DNA of 44,270 bases from Beijerinckiaceae bacterium (lineage in GTDB: Bacteria > Pseudomonadota > Alphaproteobacteria > Rhizobiales > Beijerinckiaceae). Below the pieces are notes generated by a model. It was not told where the DNA came from and did not search any database. It saw only the letters and a list, made by a program, of their open reading frames with translations. Shown in pieces: positions 7,623-16,146 of the stretch; the stretch's first letter is position 1, and each line of letters starts with the position of its first letter. The translations under genes and the position numbers were made by a program. The stretch lies in the NCBI GenBank assembly GCA_947453205.1, contig CANGFT010000036.1:1-44270 (forward strand), given 5' to 3'.

Positions 7623-8878
7623 GCGTCGAAATCACGACCCTGCCATCGGGCCTGCGCATCGTCACCCACGCCATGCGCGAGATCGAAACGGTGTCGCTCG
7701 GCGTCTGGCTTGGCGCGGGCGCCCGCAACGAGACCGAGCAGGAGCATGGAATTTCGCATCTGCTCGAACATATGGCCTTCAAGGGCACGCGCAAACGCAA
7801 CGCCCGCGCCATAGCCGAGGAGATCGAAAGCGCGGGCGGCGACCTCAACGCCGCCACCAGCGTCGAATATACGTCTTATCAGGCGCGGCTGCTGGCGCAG
7901 GACAGCGGCCTCGCCCTCGACATCCTCTCGGACATCCTCACCGACAGCGCCTTCGATCCGGCGGAGCTGGAGCGGGAGAAAGGCGTCATCGCCCAGGAGA
8001 TCGGCGAGGCCCATGACACGCCCGACGATCTCGTCTTCGACCTCTTCAACGACGCCGCCTATCCCGACCAGCCCATCGGCCGCCCGATCCTCGGCACGCC
8101 CGAGCGCGTGGCGAGCTTCGACGCGCCGGCCTTGCGCGCTTATCTCGGCCAGCACTATGGCGCGCCCAACGCCGTGGTGGCGGCCTCCGGCGCTTTGGAG
8201 CACCAGCGCATCGTGGATGAAACCGCGGCGCGGTTCGAAGGCCTGCCCCGCCTCGCCAGCGCCCATGCGCCCGCAAAATACAAAGGCGGAGATTTGCGCA
8301 GGAAGCGCAAGCTCGAGCAGACCCATGTGGTGATCGGCTTCGAGAGCGCCTCCTACAATGATCCTGCGACCTACGCCGCCCATGTCTTCGCCAACGCCGT
8401 GGGCGGGGGCATGTCCTCGCGGCTGTTCCAGGAGGTGCGCGAGCAGCGGGGCCTCGCCTATTCCATCTATTCCTTCCACTGGGGCTATGCGGACACCGGC
8501 CTCTTCGGCTTCTATGCGGCGGCCTCCCATCGGGACGTGCCGGAGCTCATCAAGGTCTCGCTCGATTGCGTGGCGGGCGCGGCGCAGAACCTGACCCCGG
8601 ACGAGATGCAGCGGGCGAAAGCCCAGGCCAAGGTCTCGCTGCTGACCGCTCTCGAATCACCCGCCGCCCGCGCCGACCAGATCGCCCGCCAGATGCTCGC
8701 CTTCGGGCGGCTCGTCACCCGCGCCGAAATGATCGAGCGCATTGACGCGCTCACGTTGCAGGAGGTGCGTGACGCGGGCCTTGCGGCGCTGCGCACGGCG
8801 CCGACGGTGGCGGTCGTGGGCGATGCCGCCAAGGCGCCGACGCCCGACAGAGTCGCACAAAGGCTCGCTTCGCTTTAA
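7619..8878 (+). CDS. M16 family zinc peptidase (mitochondrial-processing-peptidase-like)
   Basis: A 419-residue insulinase-type peptidase. The inverted zinc motif HxxEH is present as H47-L-L-E50-H51, and the third ligand is E127 in EREKGVIAQEI, spaced as in the family, so the enzyme should be active. The C-terminal half carries the R/Y-type segment (VREQRGLAYSIYSFH) found in active M16B subunits. There is no signal peptide, pointing to a cytoplasmic peptidase. Its ATG overlaps the thrC stop (ATGA), so the two are co-translated. The physiological substrate is unknown. Confidence 0.93.
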   Translation: MSVEITTLPSGLRIVTHAMREIETVSLGVWLGAGARNETEQEHGISHLLEHMAFKGTRKRNARAIAEEIESAGGDLNAATSVEYTSYQARLLAQDSGLALDILSDILTDSAFDPAELEREKGVIAQEIGEAHDTPDDLVFDLFNDAAYPDQPIGRPILGTPERVASFDAPALRAYLGQHYGAPNAVVAASGALEHQRIVDETAARFEGLPRLASAHAPAKYKGGDLRRKRKLEQTHVVIGFESASYNDPATYAAHVFANAVGGGMSSRLFQEVREQRGLAYSIYSFHWGYADTGLFGFYAAASHRDVPELIKVSLDCVAGAAQNLTPDEMQRAKAQAKVSLLTALESPAARADQIARQMLAFGRLVTRAEMIERIDALTLQEVRDAGLAALRTAPTVAVVGDAAKAPTPDRVAQRLASL

Positions 8879-8887
8879 AGTCGCCCA

Positions 8888-9490
8888 ATGGCTCTCTTCC
8901 GGCTCGGCCCATCCATCGACGAAGCGCATTTCATCAGGGGCGATGGCGTCTACCTGCGCCCCGGCCTGATGCGCGACTATGACCAGTGGCGCTGGGTGCG
9001 CGAATTCAGCCGCGATTTCCTGATTCCCTGGGAGCCCACTTGGAACAACGAGGATCTGACCCGCAGCGCCTTCCGGGGCCGGGTGCGCCGCTACGGGGAC
9101 GAGATCGAAAAGGACCGCTCCTATCCCTTTTTCATCTTTCGCACCCGCGACGATGTGCTGATGGGCGGCCTGACCCTTGGGCAGGTGCGCCGGGGCGTCG
9201 CCCAGACGACGACGCTGGGCTACTGGATGGGCAAGCCCCATGCGGGCAAGGGCTATATGGCCAAGGCCGTGCGCGCGGCGGCCGGCTTCGCCTTCCAGAC
9301 CCTGCGCCTGCACCGGATCGAGGCGGCCTGCCTGCCCCATAACACCGCCTCCATTCGCCTGCTGGAAGGGGTTGGCTTCACGCGCGAGGGCTATGCGCGG
9401 GCCTATCTGAAGATCAACGGGGTCTGGCAGGACCATGTCCTCTATGGCCTGCTGGAGAACGATCCTGTGCGTCCCAGCCTCCCGCGCTGA
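8888..9490 (+). CDS. GNAT family N-acetyltransferase, RimJ/RimL type
   Basis: A 200-residue acetyl-CoA-dependent transferase. The acetyl-CoA binding loop is seen in YWMGKPHAGKGYMAKAV, followed by the RimJ/RimL signature LRLHRIEAACLPHNTASIRLLE and GFTREGYARAYLKINGVWQDH. RimJ-like enzymes acetylate protein N-termini, but many relatives have other amine substrates, so only the chemistry is secure. It lies nine bases after the M16 gene and ends the thrC-M16-GNAT run. Confidence 0.9.
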   Translation: MALFRLGPSIDEAHFIRGDGVYLRPGLMRDYDQWRWVREFSRDFLIPWEPTWNNEDLTRSAFRGRVRRYGDEIEKDRSYPFFIFRTRDDVLMGGLTLGQVRRGVAQTTTLGYWMGKPHAGKGYMAKAVRAAAGFAFQTLRLHRIEAACLPHNTASIRLLEGVGFTREGYARAYLKINGVWQDHVLYGLLENDPVRPSLPR

Positions 9491-9536
9491 GCCCGCGTCT
9501 TGTCTGGACCCTGTTCAGCCTATACCAATCACATTT

Positions 9537-9549
9537 CCGACACTGTCGG
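9537..9549. promoter_or_regulatory. Palindrome in the leader of the GGDEF/EAL gene
   Basis: CCGACA and TGTCGG form a perfect 6-bp inverted repeat around a single central C in the 114-bp gap between the GNAT gene and the chosen GTG start. The compact, odd-length symmetry is typical of a dimeric repressor or activator site rather than a terminator. No protein can be assigned. Confidence 0.3.
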
Positions 9550-9604
9550 GGTTCAGTTCAAAGCTTCGCCCGCTTCGGGGGGCCCCGCTGACAATCAGGT
9601 CCCA

Positions 9605-12481
9605 GTGCGCCGCATTCTGCCTCTCATCCTCCTGATCGCCGCGCTGATCGGCGTCGCCTGCCCCGCGCACGCGGTCGAATCAGTGCGCGTGCCGCTGGAT
9701 GCGCAGGCGATCGACCTGACCAATGCGGTGGAGCGCAACGATTCGCAGAGCGACCGCCTGCAGGTCTCGACCGCGCCGGGCTCTGACGGCATCGTGCGCC
9801 GCATCGAGGTGAGCGCGCGCGAGGCCGGCACCAAGCCCAACTGGATCGTCTTCGCCCTCACCAACGACACCGAAGAACAGATCGAGCGCCTGATCGTCGC
9901 GCCTTTTTTCCGCCTCGTGGGCTCGGGCGTCATCTCGCCGGACCTTGGCGCCTCGCGCGTCTCCGCGATCACCGCGAGCCAGGGCTTTCCGCCCGAGCGC
10001 GAGGAGAGCGGCGACGCCGACGTGTTCCGCCTGACGCTCGACCCCGGCACGACCATCACTTACGTGGCCGAACTGCGCACCCCCAACCTGCCGCAGCTCT
10101 ACCTCTGGGAGCCAGACGCCTACAAGGACAAGGTGACGAGCCTCACCCTCTACAAGGGCATCGTCATCGGCATCTCCGGGCTTCTCGCGCTCTTCCTCAC
10201 CATCGTCTTCGTGGTGAAGGGAGCCGTCATCTTCCCGGCGGCGGCGGCGCTCGCCTGGGCGGTGCTGGTCTATGTCTGCATCGACTTCGGCTTCTGGCAG
10301 AAGATTCTGGGCTCCAGCGGCGCCAGCGACCAGATCTGGCGCGCCAGCGCGGAGACCTTTCTGGCGGCGACGCTCTCGGTCTTCCTCTTCGCCTATCTCA
10401 ACCTCAGCCGCTGGCATGTGCGCGCCTCCCATGTGGTGATCGGCTGGCTGGCGCTGCTGTGCATCCTTGCGGGCATCGCCATCTATGATCCCCCCGTGGC
10501 GGCGGGCGTCGCGCGCATCTCGCTGGCGACTGTCGCCATCGTCGGCTTCATTCTGGTGATCTATCTCGCCCTGCATGGCATCGACCGCGCGGTGATGCTG
10601 ATCCCCACCTGGTTCCTGCTGTTCATGTGGGTCTGCGCGGCGGCCTTCACGGTGACGGGCTATCTCACCAATGATCTCGTCTCCCCCGCGCTCGTGGGCG
10701 GCCTCGTGCTGATCGTCATGCTCATCGGCTTCACGGTCATGCAGAACGCATTCGCCGTCGGCGGCATCGCGCAAGGGGCCGTCTCGGATGTGGAGCGCAA
10801 GGCGCTGGCGCTGACGGGCGCGGGCGACATCATCTTCGACTGGGATGTGACCGCCGACCATATCCACATCAGCCATGAGGCCGAGCAGTCGCTGGGCATG
10901 GAGCCCGGCACGCTCGACGGGCCGGCTTCGGGCTGGTTCGATGTGCTCCATCCCTTCGACCGCGACCGCTACAGCGCCTGCCTCGACACGGTGCTGGAGC
11001 AAAGGCGCGGCCGCATCCACCTCGAATTCCGCATGCGTGGCGAGGATGGCGATTATCTCTGGTTCATCCTCAAGGCCCGGCCGGTCGTGGGCGCCGATGG
11101 CGAAGTGATCCGCGTGGTGGGCACGCTGGCGGACATCACGGAGACGAAGGTCTCGGAAGAGCGCATGCTGCACGACGCCGTGCATGACAGTCTGACCGGC
11201 CTGCCCAACCGCGAACTCTTCTTCGACCGGCTCAATGTGGCCATCCGCAGCGCGCGCGCCACGGGCCAGCAGCGCCCCTCCGTGATCGCCGTCGATCTCG
11301 ACAGGTTCCGCCAGGTGAATGACGCCGCAGGCCTCGCGGCGGGCGATTCCGTTCTGCTGACGTCGGCGCGTCGGCTCGGGCGCATGCTCAACCCGCAGGA
11401 CACGCTGGCGCGCATCGCCAGCGACCAATTCGCGATCATGATCCTGTCTGAGGCGGGCGCCGCTGGCGTCTCCGCGCTCGCCGACCGGGTCCGCAAGACC
11501 GTCGCCATGCCCGTGACCTTCAACGACCGCGAGATCGCGCTTTCGGTCTCGGTGGGCGTCGCCCTGGGCGACCCCCAGCAGAACCCCAAGCCGGAGGACA
11601 TGCTGAAGGACGCCGAGATCGCCATGGCCTTCGCCAAGCGCAATGGCGGCAACCGCGTCGAGACCTTCAAGCCGAGCATGGCGGCGACACGCTCGGACAG
11701 CGTCGCGCTCGAAGCCGACCTGCGCCGTGCGCTGGAGCGCAACGAAATCAGCATTTTATTCCAGCCCATCGTGCGCCTGCAGGACCGCACCATCGCGGGC
11801 TTTGAAAGCCAGCTGCGCTGGAACCACCCCCGCCTCGGCCGCCTCAGCGCCGCCGACTTCGTGCCCCTGGCCGAAGAGACCGGCCTCATCGGCGACCTCG
11901 GCGTCTACGCGCTGGAGCGGGCCGCGCGCGAGCTTGGGGCCTGGCAGACCGCGCTCAATGTCGATCCGCCCATTTATGCGACGGTGCGCATTCCCTCGCG
12001 CCACCTCATGCGCCATGATCTGATCGCGGATGTGAAATCGGTGCTGATGCGTTCAGGCGTGAGCCGCGGCTCCCTCAAGCTCGAAATTCCCGAGCAGCTC
12101 ATGATGGAGAATCCCGAACATGCCGCGCAGCTTCTGGTGCGGCTGAAGGAGCTTGGCGCGGGCCTCGTGCTCGGCGGCTTCGGCACGGGCTATTCCTCGC
12201 TCGCCTATCTCCAGCGGTTCGTCTTCGACACGATCAAGATCGACCGCTCCTTCGTGCAGATGTCGGCGCGCGGCTCGCGCTCGCGCATGCTGCGCTCCAT
12301 GGTGGCCATGGCCCTCGACAATGACATGGATGTGATCGCGGAAGGCGCCGAGAGCGAGAGCGATGTGATCGAACTCTTCCAGATCGGCTGCGCCTTCGGC
12401 CAGGGCAGCGTCTTCGGCCAGAACGTGTCGCAAGTGGAGGCCCGCAAGCTCATGGGCGCCTCGACGGACGTGGCCGCATAG
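9605..12481 (+). CDS. Membrane PAS-GGDEF-EAL protein with degenerate catalytic motifs
   Basis: A 958-residue signalling protein. From the GTG at 9605 it begins with a signal peptide (RRILPLILLIAALIGVACPAHA). Then come a periplasmic domain (about 24-175), a membrane block of about seven helices (about 180-380), a PAS domain (about 400-515), a GGDEF domain (about 519-690) and an EAL domain (about 700-955). The GGDEF signature reads ASDQF (605-609). In the EAL domain the signature is E734-S-Q, and the metal-binding DDFGTG motif is GGFGTG (857-862), while the later KIDRSFV and EGAE motifs remain. Cyclase and phosphodiesterase activity are therefore doubtful; it may act as a c-di-GMP or GTP sensor or a scaffold. 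An alternative TTG start at 9500 would place 35 polar residues before the signal peptide. No clear ribosome site is seen. Confidence 0.88.
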   Translation: MRRILPLILLIAALIGVACPAHAVESVRVPLDAQAIDLTNAVERNDSQSDRLQVSTAPGSDGIVRRIEVSAREAGTKPNWIVFALTNDTEEQIERLIVAPFFRLVGSGVISPDLGASRVSAITASQGFPPEREESGDADVFRLTLDPGTTITYVAELRTPNLPQLYLWEPDAYKDKVTSLTLYKGIVIGISGLLALFLTIVFVVKGAVIFPAAAALAWAVLVYVCIDFGFWQKILGSSGASDQIWRASAETFLAATLSVFLFAYLNLSRWHVRASHVVIGWLALLCILAGIAIYDPPVAAGVARISLATVAIVGFILVIYLALHGIDRAVMLIPTWFLLFMWVCAAAFTVTGYLTNDLVSPALVGGLVLIVMLIGFTVMQNAFAVGGIAQGAVSDVERKALALTGAGDIIFDWDVTADHIHISHEAEQSLGMEPGTLDGPASGWFDVLHPFDRDRYSACLDTVLEQRRGRIHLEFRMRGEDGDYLWFILKARPVVGADGEVIRVVGTLADITETKVSEERMLHDAVHDSLTGLPNRELFFDRLNVAIRSARATGQQRPSVIAVDLDRFRQVNDAAGLAAGDSVLLTSARRLGRMLNPQDTLARIASDQFAIMILSEAGAAGVSALADRVRKTVAMPVTFNDREIALSVSVGVALGDPQQNPKPEDMLKDAEIAMAFAKRNGGNRVETFKPSMAATRSDSVALEADLRRALERNEISILFQPIVRLQDRTIAGFESQLRWNHPRLGRLSAADFVPLAEETGLIGDLGVYALERAARELGAWQTALNVDPPIYATVRIPSRHLMRHDLIADVKSVLMRSGVSRGSLKLEIPEQLMMENPEHAAQLLVRLKELGAGLVLGGFGTGYSSLAYLQRFVFDTIKIDRSFVQMSARGSRSRMLRSMVAMALDNDMDVIAEGAESESDVIELFQIGCAFGQGSVFGQNVSQVEARKLMGASTDVAA

Positions 12482-12502
12482 GGCTCCCAGACGAAACTGG
12501 TT

Positions 12503-13126
12503 TCAGGCGTGCCCGGCCTCGCTTGCGAGCATCGCGGGATCAATGCCGATCTTGCGCATGGCGCGGCCATATTTCGATTCAAGATCAGCGCCGAAAATGA
12601 GGTCGGCGTCGGCCTCGCAGCTCAGCCAGCCGTTCTGCTGGATCTCCCGTTCGAGCTGCCCGGGCGACCAGCCCGCGTAGCCCAGCGCCAGCAGCGCCTG
12701 ATAGGGCCCCGCGCCCTGGGCGATGGCGCGCAGAATGTCCACGGTCGCGGTGAGGGAGACGGTCTTGTCGATGACCATGGTGGTCTCCGCGACATGATAA
12801 TCGGCGGAATGAAGCACGAAGCCCCGCTGCGTCTCGACCGGGCCGCCCTTGAGCACCTGCACCCCGCCGATGCGCTTTGGCAAGCGGATGGCGTCCTGCT
12901 CGTTGATGACGTCGAGCTGGACCAGAAGATCGGGAAAGGTGACCCGCTTCGCCTTCTGGTTGATGACGAGCCCCATGGCCCCTTCCTTCGAATGGGCGCA
13001 CAGATAGATCACGGATCTGGCGAAGCGCTGATCCGTCATGCCGGGCATGGCGACGAGGATCTGACCTTCGAGATAACCGCGCCGTTTCCGGCTGGACCTG
13101 ATCTTGTCGAGACTCATGGCGGTCAT
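12503..13126 (-). CDS. YqgE/AlgH family protein
   Basis: A 207-residue member of the UPF0301/AlgH family, a conserved single-domain cytoplasmic protein of unsettled function. The diagnostic N-terminal part is [28 protein letters not shown] followed by [10 protein letters not shown]. The middle has [14 protein letters not shown], and toward the end comes [18 protein letters not shown]. The ATG at 13126 has GAAGG upstream; a second ATG at 13117 is possible. It converges on the GGDEF/EAL gene and is divergent from the secreted DsbD-N-like gene. Confidence 0.94.
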   Translation of the reverse strand: MTAMSLDKIRSSRKRRGYLEGQILVAMPGMTDQRFARSVIYLCAHSKEGAMGLVINQKAKRVTFPDLLVQLDVINEQDAIRLPKRIGGVQVLKGGPVETQRGFVLHSADYHVAETTMVIDKTVSLTATVDILRAIAQGAGPYQALLALGYAGWSPGQLEREIQQNGWLSCEADADLIFGADLESKYGRAMRKIGIDPAMLASEAGHA

Positions 13127-13219
13127 CGTATGCCTTCATAGCCGCGGCGCCAAGGAGCGGCGGGCGCCGTCTTCACGATCTTTATGGCGCCTCAACAGGC
13201 GAGGGAGTACAAGCGTTCC

Positions 13220-14047
13220 ATGTCCAAAGCGACCGCCGCCCGCAGCCTCGCCATGGCGAGCCTTGTCAGCGTCCTGGCCCTGATCCCCGGGCCGCCTGAG
13301 CGCGCGCTGGCGCAGGCGTCCCCCTGGGCGCAGGGCGAAAAATCAAGGACGCGGCTGATCGGCGCCGGCGCCCCCGAGGGGGGACGCCATCTTGCGGGGG
13401 TGGAGATTCGCCTCGCCCCCAGAAGCCTCACCTACTGGAAGCTGCCCGGAGATGCGGGCGTCCCGCCGGTGTTTTCCTTCGAAGGCTCGCGCAACCTCGC
13501 CAGCGCGACGCCGCTCTACCCCACGCCCCGCCGCTTTCCCGAGGCTGGCGGCGAGGCCTTCGGCTATATGGACGAAGTGGTCTTCCCGCTGATCGTCACG
13601 CCTGTCGACCCGGCCCGGCCCGTCAACCTTGTCCTCAAGTTCGATTATGCGACCTGCGAACAGCTCTGCATCCCCGCGCAGGCGAACCTGCGCCTCGACC
13701 TCGCGCCACGCGGCGGGCCGAGCGCCGAGGCCGGCCTGCTGCGCGCCTGGCTGGCCCGAACCCCGCGCCGCGACGACCCGGCCGCGCCAAAGCCCGTGGT
13801 GATGCGGCAAGGCCCGGAGGCCTGGACCCTGCGCTTCTCCGGCGAGCCCCCCGTGGATGTCTTCGCCGAAGGCCCGCAGGACTGGTATTTCGACACGAAA
13901 CGGGCAGGCGAAGGCTTCGACCTCCTGCTCGCGCAAAAGCCTGCGGAGGCCGCCCCAGGGCCGGTCGAGGCGACGCTGACGGTGGTTTATGCGGATCGCG
14001 CCTTCGAGATGCGAACCACCCTCGACGTCGGGCGGGCGAGGCCTTAA
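13220..14047 (+). CDS. Secreted protein with a DsbD N-terminal-like thiol domain
   Basis: A 275-residue exported protein. The signal peptide spans about residues 1-32, ending in ERALAQA. The mature part resembles the N-terminal immunoglobulin-like domain of DsbD/ScsB proteins, with FSFEGSRNLASATPLYPTPRRF and the Cys pair C-E-Q-L-C in DYATCEQLCIPAQANLRL. Unlike DsbD it has no transmembrane block and no thioredoxin domain, so it is a stand-alone periplasmic thiol protein. I prefer the ATG at 13220, with GGGAG upstream at 13203-13207, over the in-frame ATG at 13184. A peroxiredoxin follows 47 bp downstream, hinting at shared redox duty; this is inference. Confidence 0.78.
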   Translation: MSKATAARSLAMASLVSVLALIPGPPERALAQASPWAQGEKSRTRLIGAGAPEGGRHLAGVEIRLAPRSLTYWKLPGDAGVPPVFSFEGSRNLASATPLYPTPRRFPEAGGEAFGYMDEVVFPLIVTPVDPARPVNLVLKFDYATCEQLCIPAQANLRLDLAPRGGPSAEAGLLRAWLARTPRRDDPAAPKPVVMRQGPEAWTLRFSGEPPVDVFAEGPQDWYFDTKRAGEGFDLLLAQKPAEAAPGPVEATLTVVYADRAFEMRTTLDVGRARP

Positions 14048-14094
14048 AAGGAACCCGGTGCATCGATGCAGCATCGAGCCAGAGGGAGATATTC

Positions 14095-14574
14095 ATGATC
14101 AAGGTTGGCGACCACTTTCCGGACGTGACTTTCACGGTGATGACGAGCGACGGTCCCAAGCCCAAGGCCTCCGCCGAAATCTTCAAGGGCAAGAAGGTGG
14201 TGCTGTTCGGCCTTCCCGGCGCCTTCACCCCCACATGCCACCGCAACCATCTGCCGGGCTATCGCGACAAATATGCCGAGCTGAAGGCCAAGGGCGTCGA
14301 CACCATCGCCGTCACCGCCGTCAATGACGCCTTCGTGATGGGCGCCTGGCGCGACGCCACCAACTGCGGCGACAAGATCGAATTTCTGGCCGACGGCGGC
14401 GCCGCCTTCACCAAGGCTGCGGGCCTCACCCTCGACCTGACCGAGCGCGGCCTTGGAATCCGCATGCGCCGCTTCTCCATGCTGGTCGAAGACGGCGTGG
14501 TGAAGACCTTCAACCTCGAGGAAGCCACGGGCACCGAAGAGTCCGGCGTCGACAAGATGCTGACTCAGGTTTGA
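14095..14574 (+). CDS. Peroxiredoxin, Prx5/AhpE-like group
   Basis: A 159-residue thiol peroxidase reducing hydrogen and organic peroxides. The peroxidatic cysteine is C48 in the signature LPGAFTPTCHRNHLPGY, which is diagnostic of Prx5. A second cysteine occurs in DATNCGDKIEF. The segment TAVNDAFVMGAW is also typical of the group. An AGGGAG ribosome site lies just before the ATG. The likely electron donor is glutathione/glutaredoxin or thioredoxin; gshA lies about 6 kb further on. Convergent with rnhA, with an inverted repeat between them. Confidence 0.96.
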   Translation: MIKVGDHFPDVTFTVMTSDGPKPKASAEIFKGKKVVLFGLPGAFTPTCHRNHLPGYRDKYAELKAKGVDTIAVTAVNDAFVMGAWRDATNCGDKIEFLADGGAAFTKAAGLTLDLTERGLGIRMRRFSMLVEDGVVKTFNLEEATGTEESGVDKMLTQV

Positions 14575-14579
14575 GGAAT

Positions 14580-14623
14580 TAGGCAGTCGGCAGTCGGGGG
14601 AATCTCCTACTGCCGACTGCCTA
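14580..14623. repeat. Perfect 15-bp inverted repeat between peroxiredoxin gene and rnhA
   Basis: TAGGCAGTCGGCAGT (14580-14594) is repeated in reverse complement at 14609-14623, with a 14-base loop. The left arm itself is a heptamer repeat (GGCAGTC twice, then GG, at 14582-14597). The last three bases on the right form the rnhA stop codon TAG. It sits between convergent genes and could stop transcription from both sides, but neither side has a T-run, so a dispersed palindromic repeat is equally possible. Confidence 0.75.
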
Positions 14624-15064
14624 CCGCCTCTTGAAAGGCTCCATCCCAGCCCGCGCCAATTCATCGGCGCGCTCGTTCAGATCGTGGCCCGCGTGGCCTT
14701 TCACCCAATGCCATTCGACATTGTGCCGCCCGGCGGCCTCGTCGAGGCGCTTCCATAATTCCACATTCTTGACCGGCTTTTTCGCCGAGGTCATCCAGCC
14801 ATTGCGCTTCCAGCCGTGGATCCAGCCCATGACGCCGTCGCGCACATAGGTGGAGTCCGTGAAGACATCGACATCGCAGGGGCGCTTCAGGGTCTCCAGC
14901 GCCACGATGGCCGCCATCAGCTCCATGCGGTTGTTGGTCGTCAGCGGCTCGCCGCCGGACATCTCCCGCACATGCTCGTCCCACGAGAGGATGCAGCCCC
15001 AGCCGCCCGGACCCGGATTGCCCGAACAGGCGCCGTCCGTATAGGCGACGACGCGCTTGCTCAT
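14621..15064 (-). CDS. rnhA: Ribonuclease HI
   Basis: Degrades the RNA strand of RNA-DNA hybrids. The 147-residue protein carries all four carboxylate ligands: D10 in [18 protein letters not shown]48 in [10 protein letters not shown]70 in FTDSTYV and D134 in NERADELAR, plus the catalytic-loop histidine H124 in VKGHAG. The ATG overlaps the thrB stop (ATGA), so rnhA is translated after thrB. Its stop codon is inside an inverted repeat. The thrB-rnhA-peroxiredoxin neighbourhood is common in Hyphomicrobiales. Confidence 0.97.
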   Translation of the reverse strand: MSKRVVAYTDGACSGNPGPGGWGCILSWDEHVREMSGGEPLTTNNRMELMAAIVALETLKRPCDVDVFTDSTYVRDGVMGWIHGWKRNGWMTSAKKPVKNVELWKRLDEAAGRHNVEWHWVKGHAGHDLNERADELARAGMEPFKRR

Positions 15065-16026
15065 CGGTTCAGCCCATAGTCGCGCGCCTGCTCCACGCGC
15101 TGGTGGAAGCGCAGCTTCTTCACATATTCCATGGGGTCTTTCGGCTTCACGAGCGCGCCCGGCGCCCGGTTCAGCCAGTCCACGGTGCGGGTGAGCAGGA
15201 AGCGCAGGGCGGCGCCGCGCGCCAGCGTGGGAAGCGCTGCGACCTCCTCGTCACGCAGGACGCGCACGCGCTCATAGCCATCCAGCAGCGCCATGCCCTT
15301 GGTGATGTTGAAGGAGGCGTCGGCCTCGAAACACCAGGCGTTGAGGCAGATGGCGAGGTCATAGGCGAAGGCGTCAGTGCAGGCGAAGTAGAAGTCGATC
15401 AGGCCCGAGAGCTGGCCCGATAGGAAGAAGACGTTGTCGGGGAAGAGATCCGCATGGATCACGCCTTCGGGCAGGCCCCTGGGCCAGACGCGCTCGAGAT
15501 GCGCAAGTTCCTGCGCGACAAGTTCGCCAAGCCCGGCGGTGATCTCGTCGGCGCGTCCTTCGACGGCGTGGAGCAGCGGCGGCCAGCCCTGCACGGAGAG
15601 GGCGTTGGCGCGCCGTCCGGCGAAATCCGAGCCCGCCACATGCAGCCGCCCCAGCGCCTCGCCCACCATGCCGCACTGGCGCGCGTCGGGACGGCGCACC
15701 CACATGCCCTCAAGAAATGTGACGATGACCGCGGGACGGCCCGCAAGGCGCCCCAGCGCCGCGCCCGCGCGGTTCTTCACCGGCAGCGGGCAGGTGATGC
15801 CCCGCGCGCTCAGATGCTCCATGAGGCCGAGGAAGAAGGGCAGGTCCGCCTCCTCCACCCGCTTCTCATAGAGGGTGAGGATGAAGTAGCCCGCATCCGT
15901 ATGCAGCAGGTAATTGGAGTTCTCGACGCCCTCCGCGATGCCCTTCAGCGAGAGGACGCCGCCGATGTCATAGGCCGCGACGAAGGCCGCGAGCTCCTCG
16001 TCGGTGACTTCGGTGTAGACGGCCAT
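15061..16026 (-). CDS. thrB: Homoserine kinase (APH-fold type)
   Basis: Phosphorylates L-homoserine for threonine synthesis. It is the aminoglycoside-phosphotransferase-like ThrB found in alphaproteobacteria, 321 residues. Motifs are the N-terminal [20 protein letters not shown], the catalytic loop H191-A-D193-LFPD-N198 and the metal aspartate D211 in [10 protein letters not shown] chose the ATG at 16026 because MAVYTEV is the common start and AGGA lies upstream at proper spacing; an ATG at 16035 would add three residues. It is the first gene of a thrB-rnhA operon. Confidence 0.96.
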   Translation of the reverse strand: MAVYTEVTDEELAAFVAAYDIGGVLSLKGIAEGVENSNYLLHTDAGYFILTLYEKRVEEADLPFFLGLMEHLSARGITCPLPVKNRAGAALGRLAGRPAVIVTFLEGMWVRRPDARQCGMVGEALGRLHVAGSDFAGRRANALSVQGWPPLLHAVEGRADEITAGLGELVAQELAHLERVWPRGLPEGVIHADLFPDNVFFLSGQLSGLIDFYFACTDAFAYDLAICLNAWCFEADASFNITKGMALLDGYERVRVLRDEEVAALPTLARGAALRFLLTRTVDWLNRAPGALVKPKDPMEYVKKLRFHQRVEQARDYGLNR

Positions 16027-16146
16027 GGGGATCATCCTGAAGAAGCGCCGCTTTGCGGGCCTTGCGGGATCGTGTTAGCGAGCAGGTGGCCGCGCGTCAA
16101 ACCAGCGAGGGCCGGTCCCCGCAGCCTTTCCCCGTGTTCCCGCATC

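Noticed and set aside
9680-11428. 582-codon minus-strand open frame
   Set aside because: Lies opposite the GGDEF/EAL gene; low-complexity charged translation with no recognisable family.
15454-16146. N-terminal extension of the second EamA transporter
   Set aside because: Antisense to thrB; the transporter has a natural start at 16147 with a first transmembrane helix.
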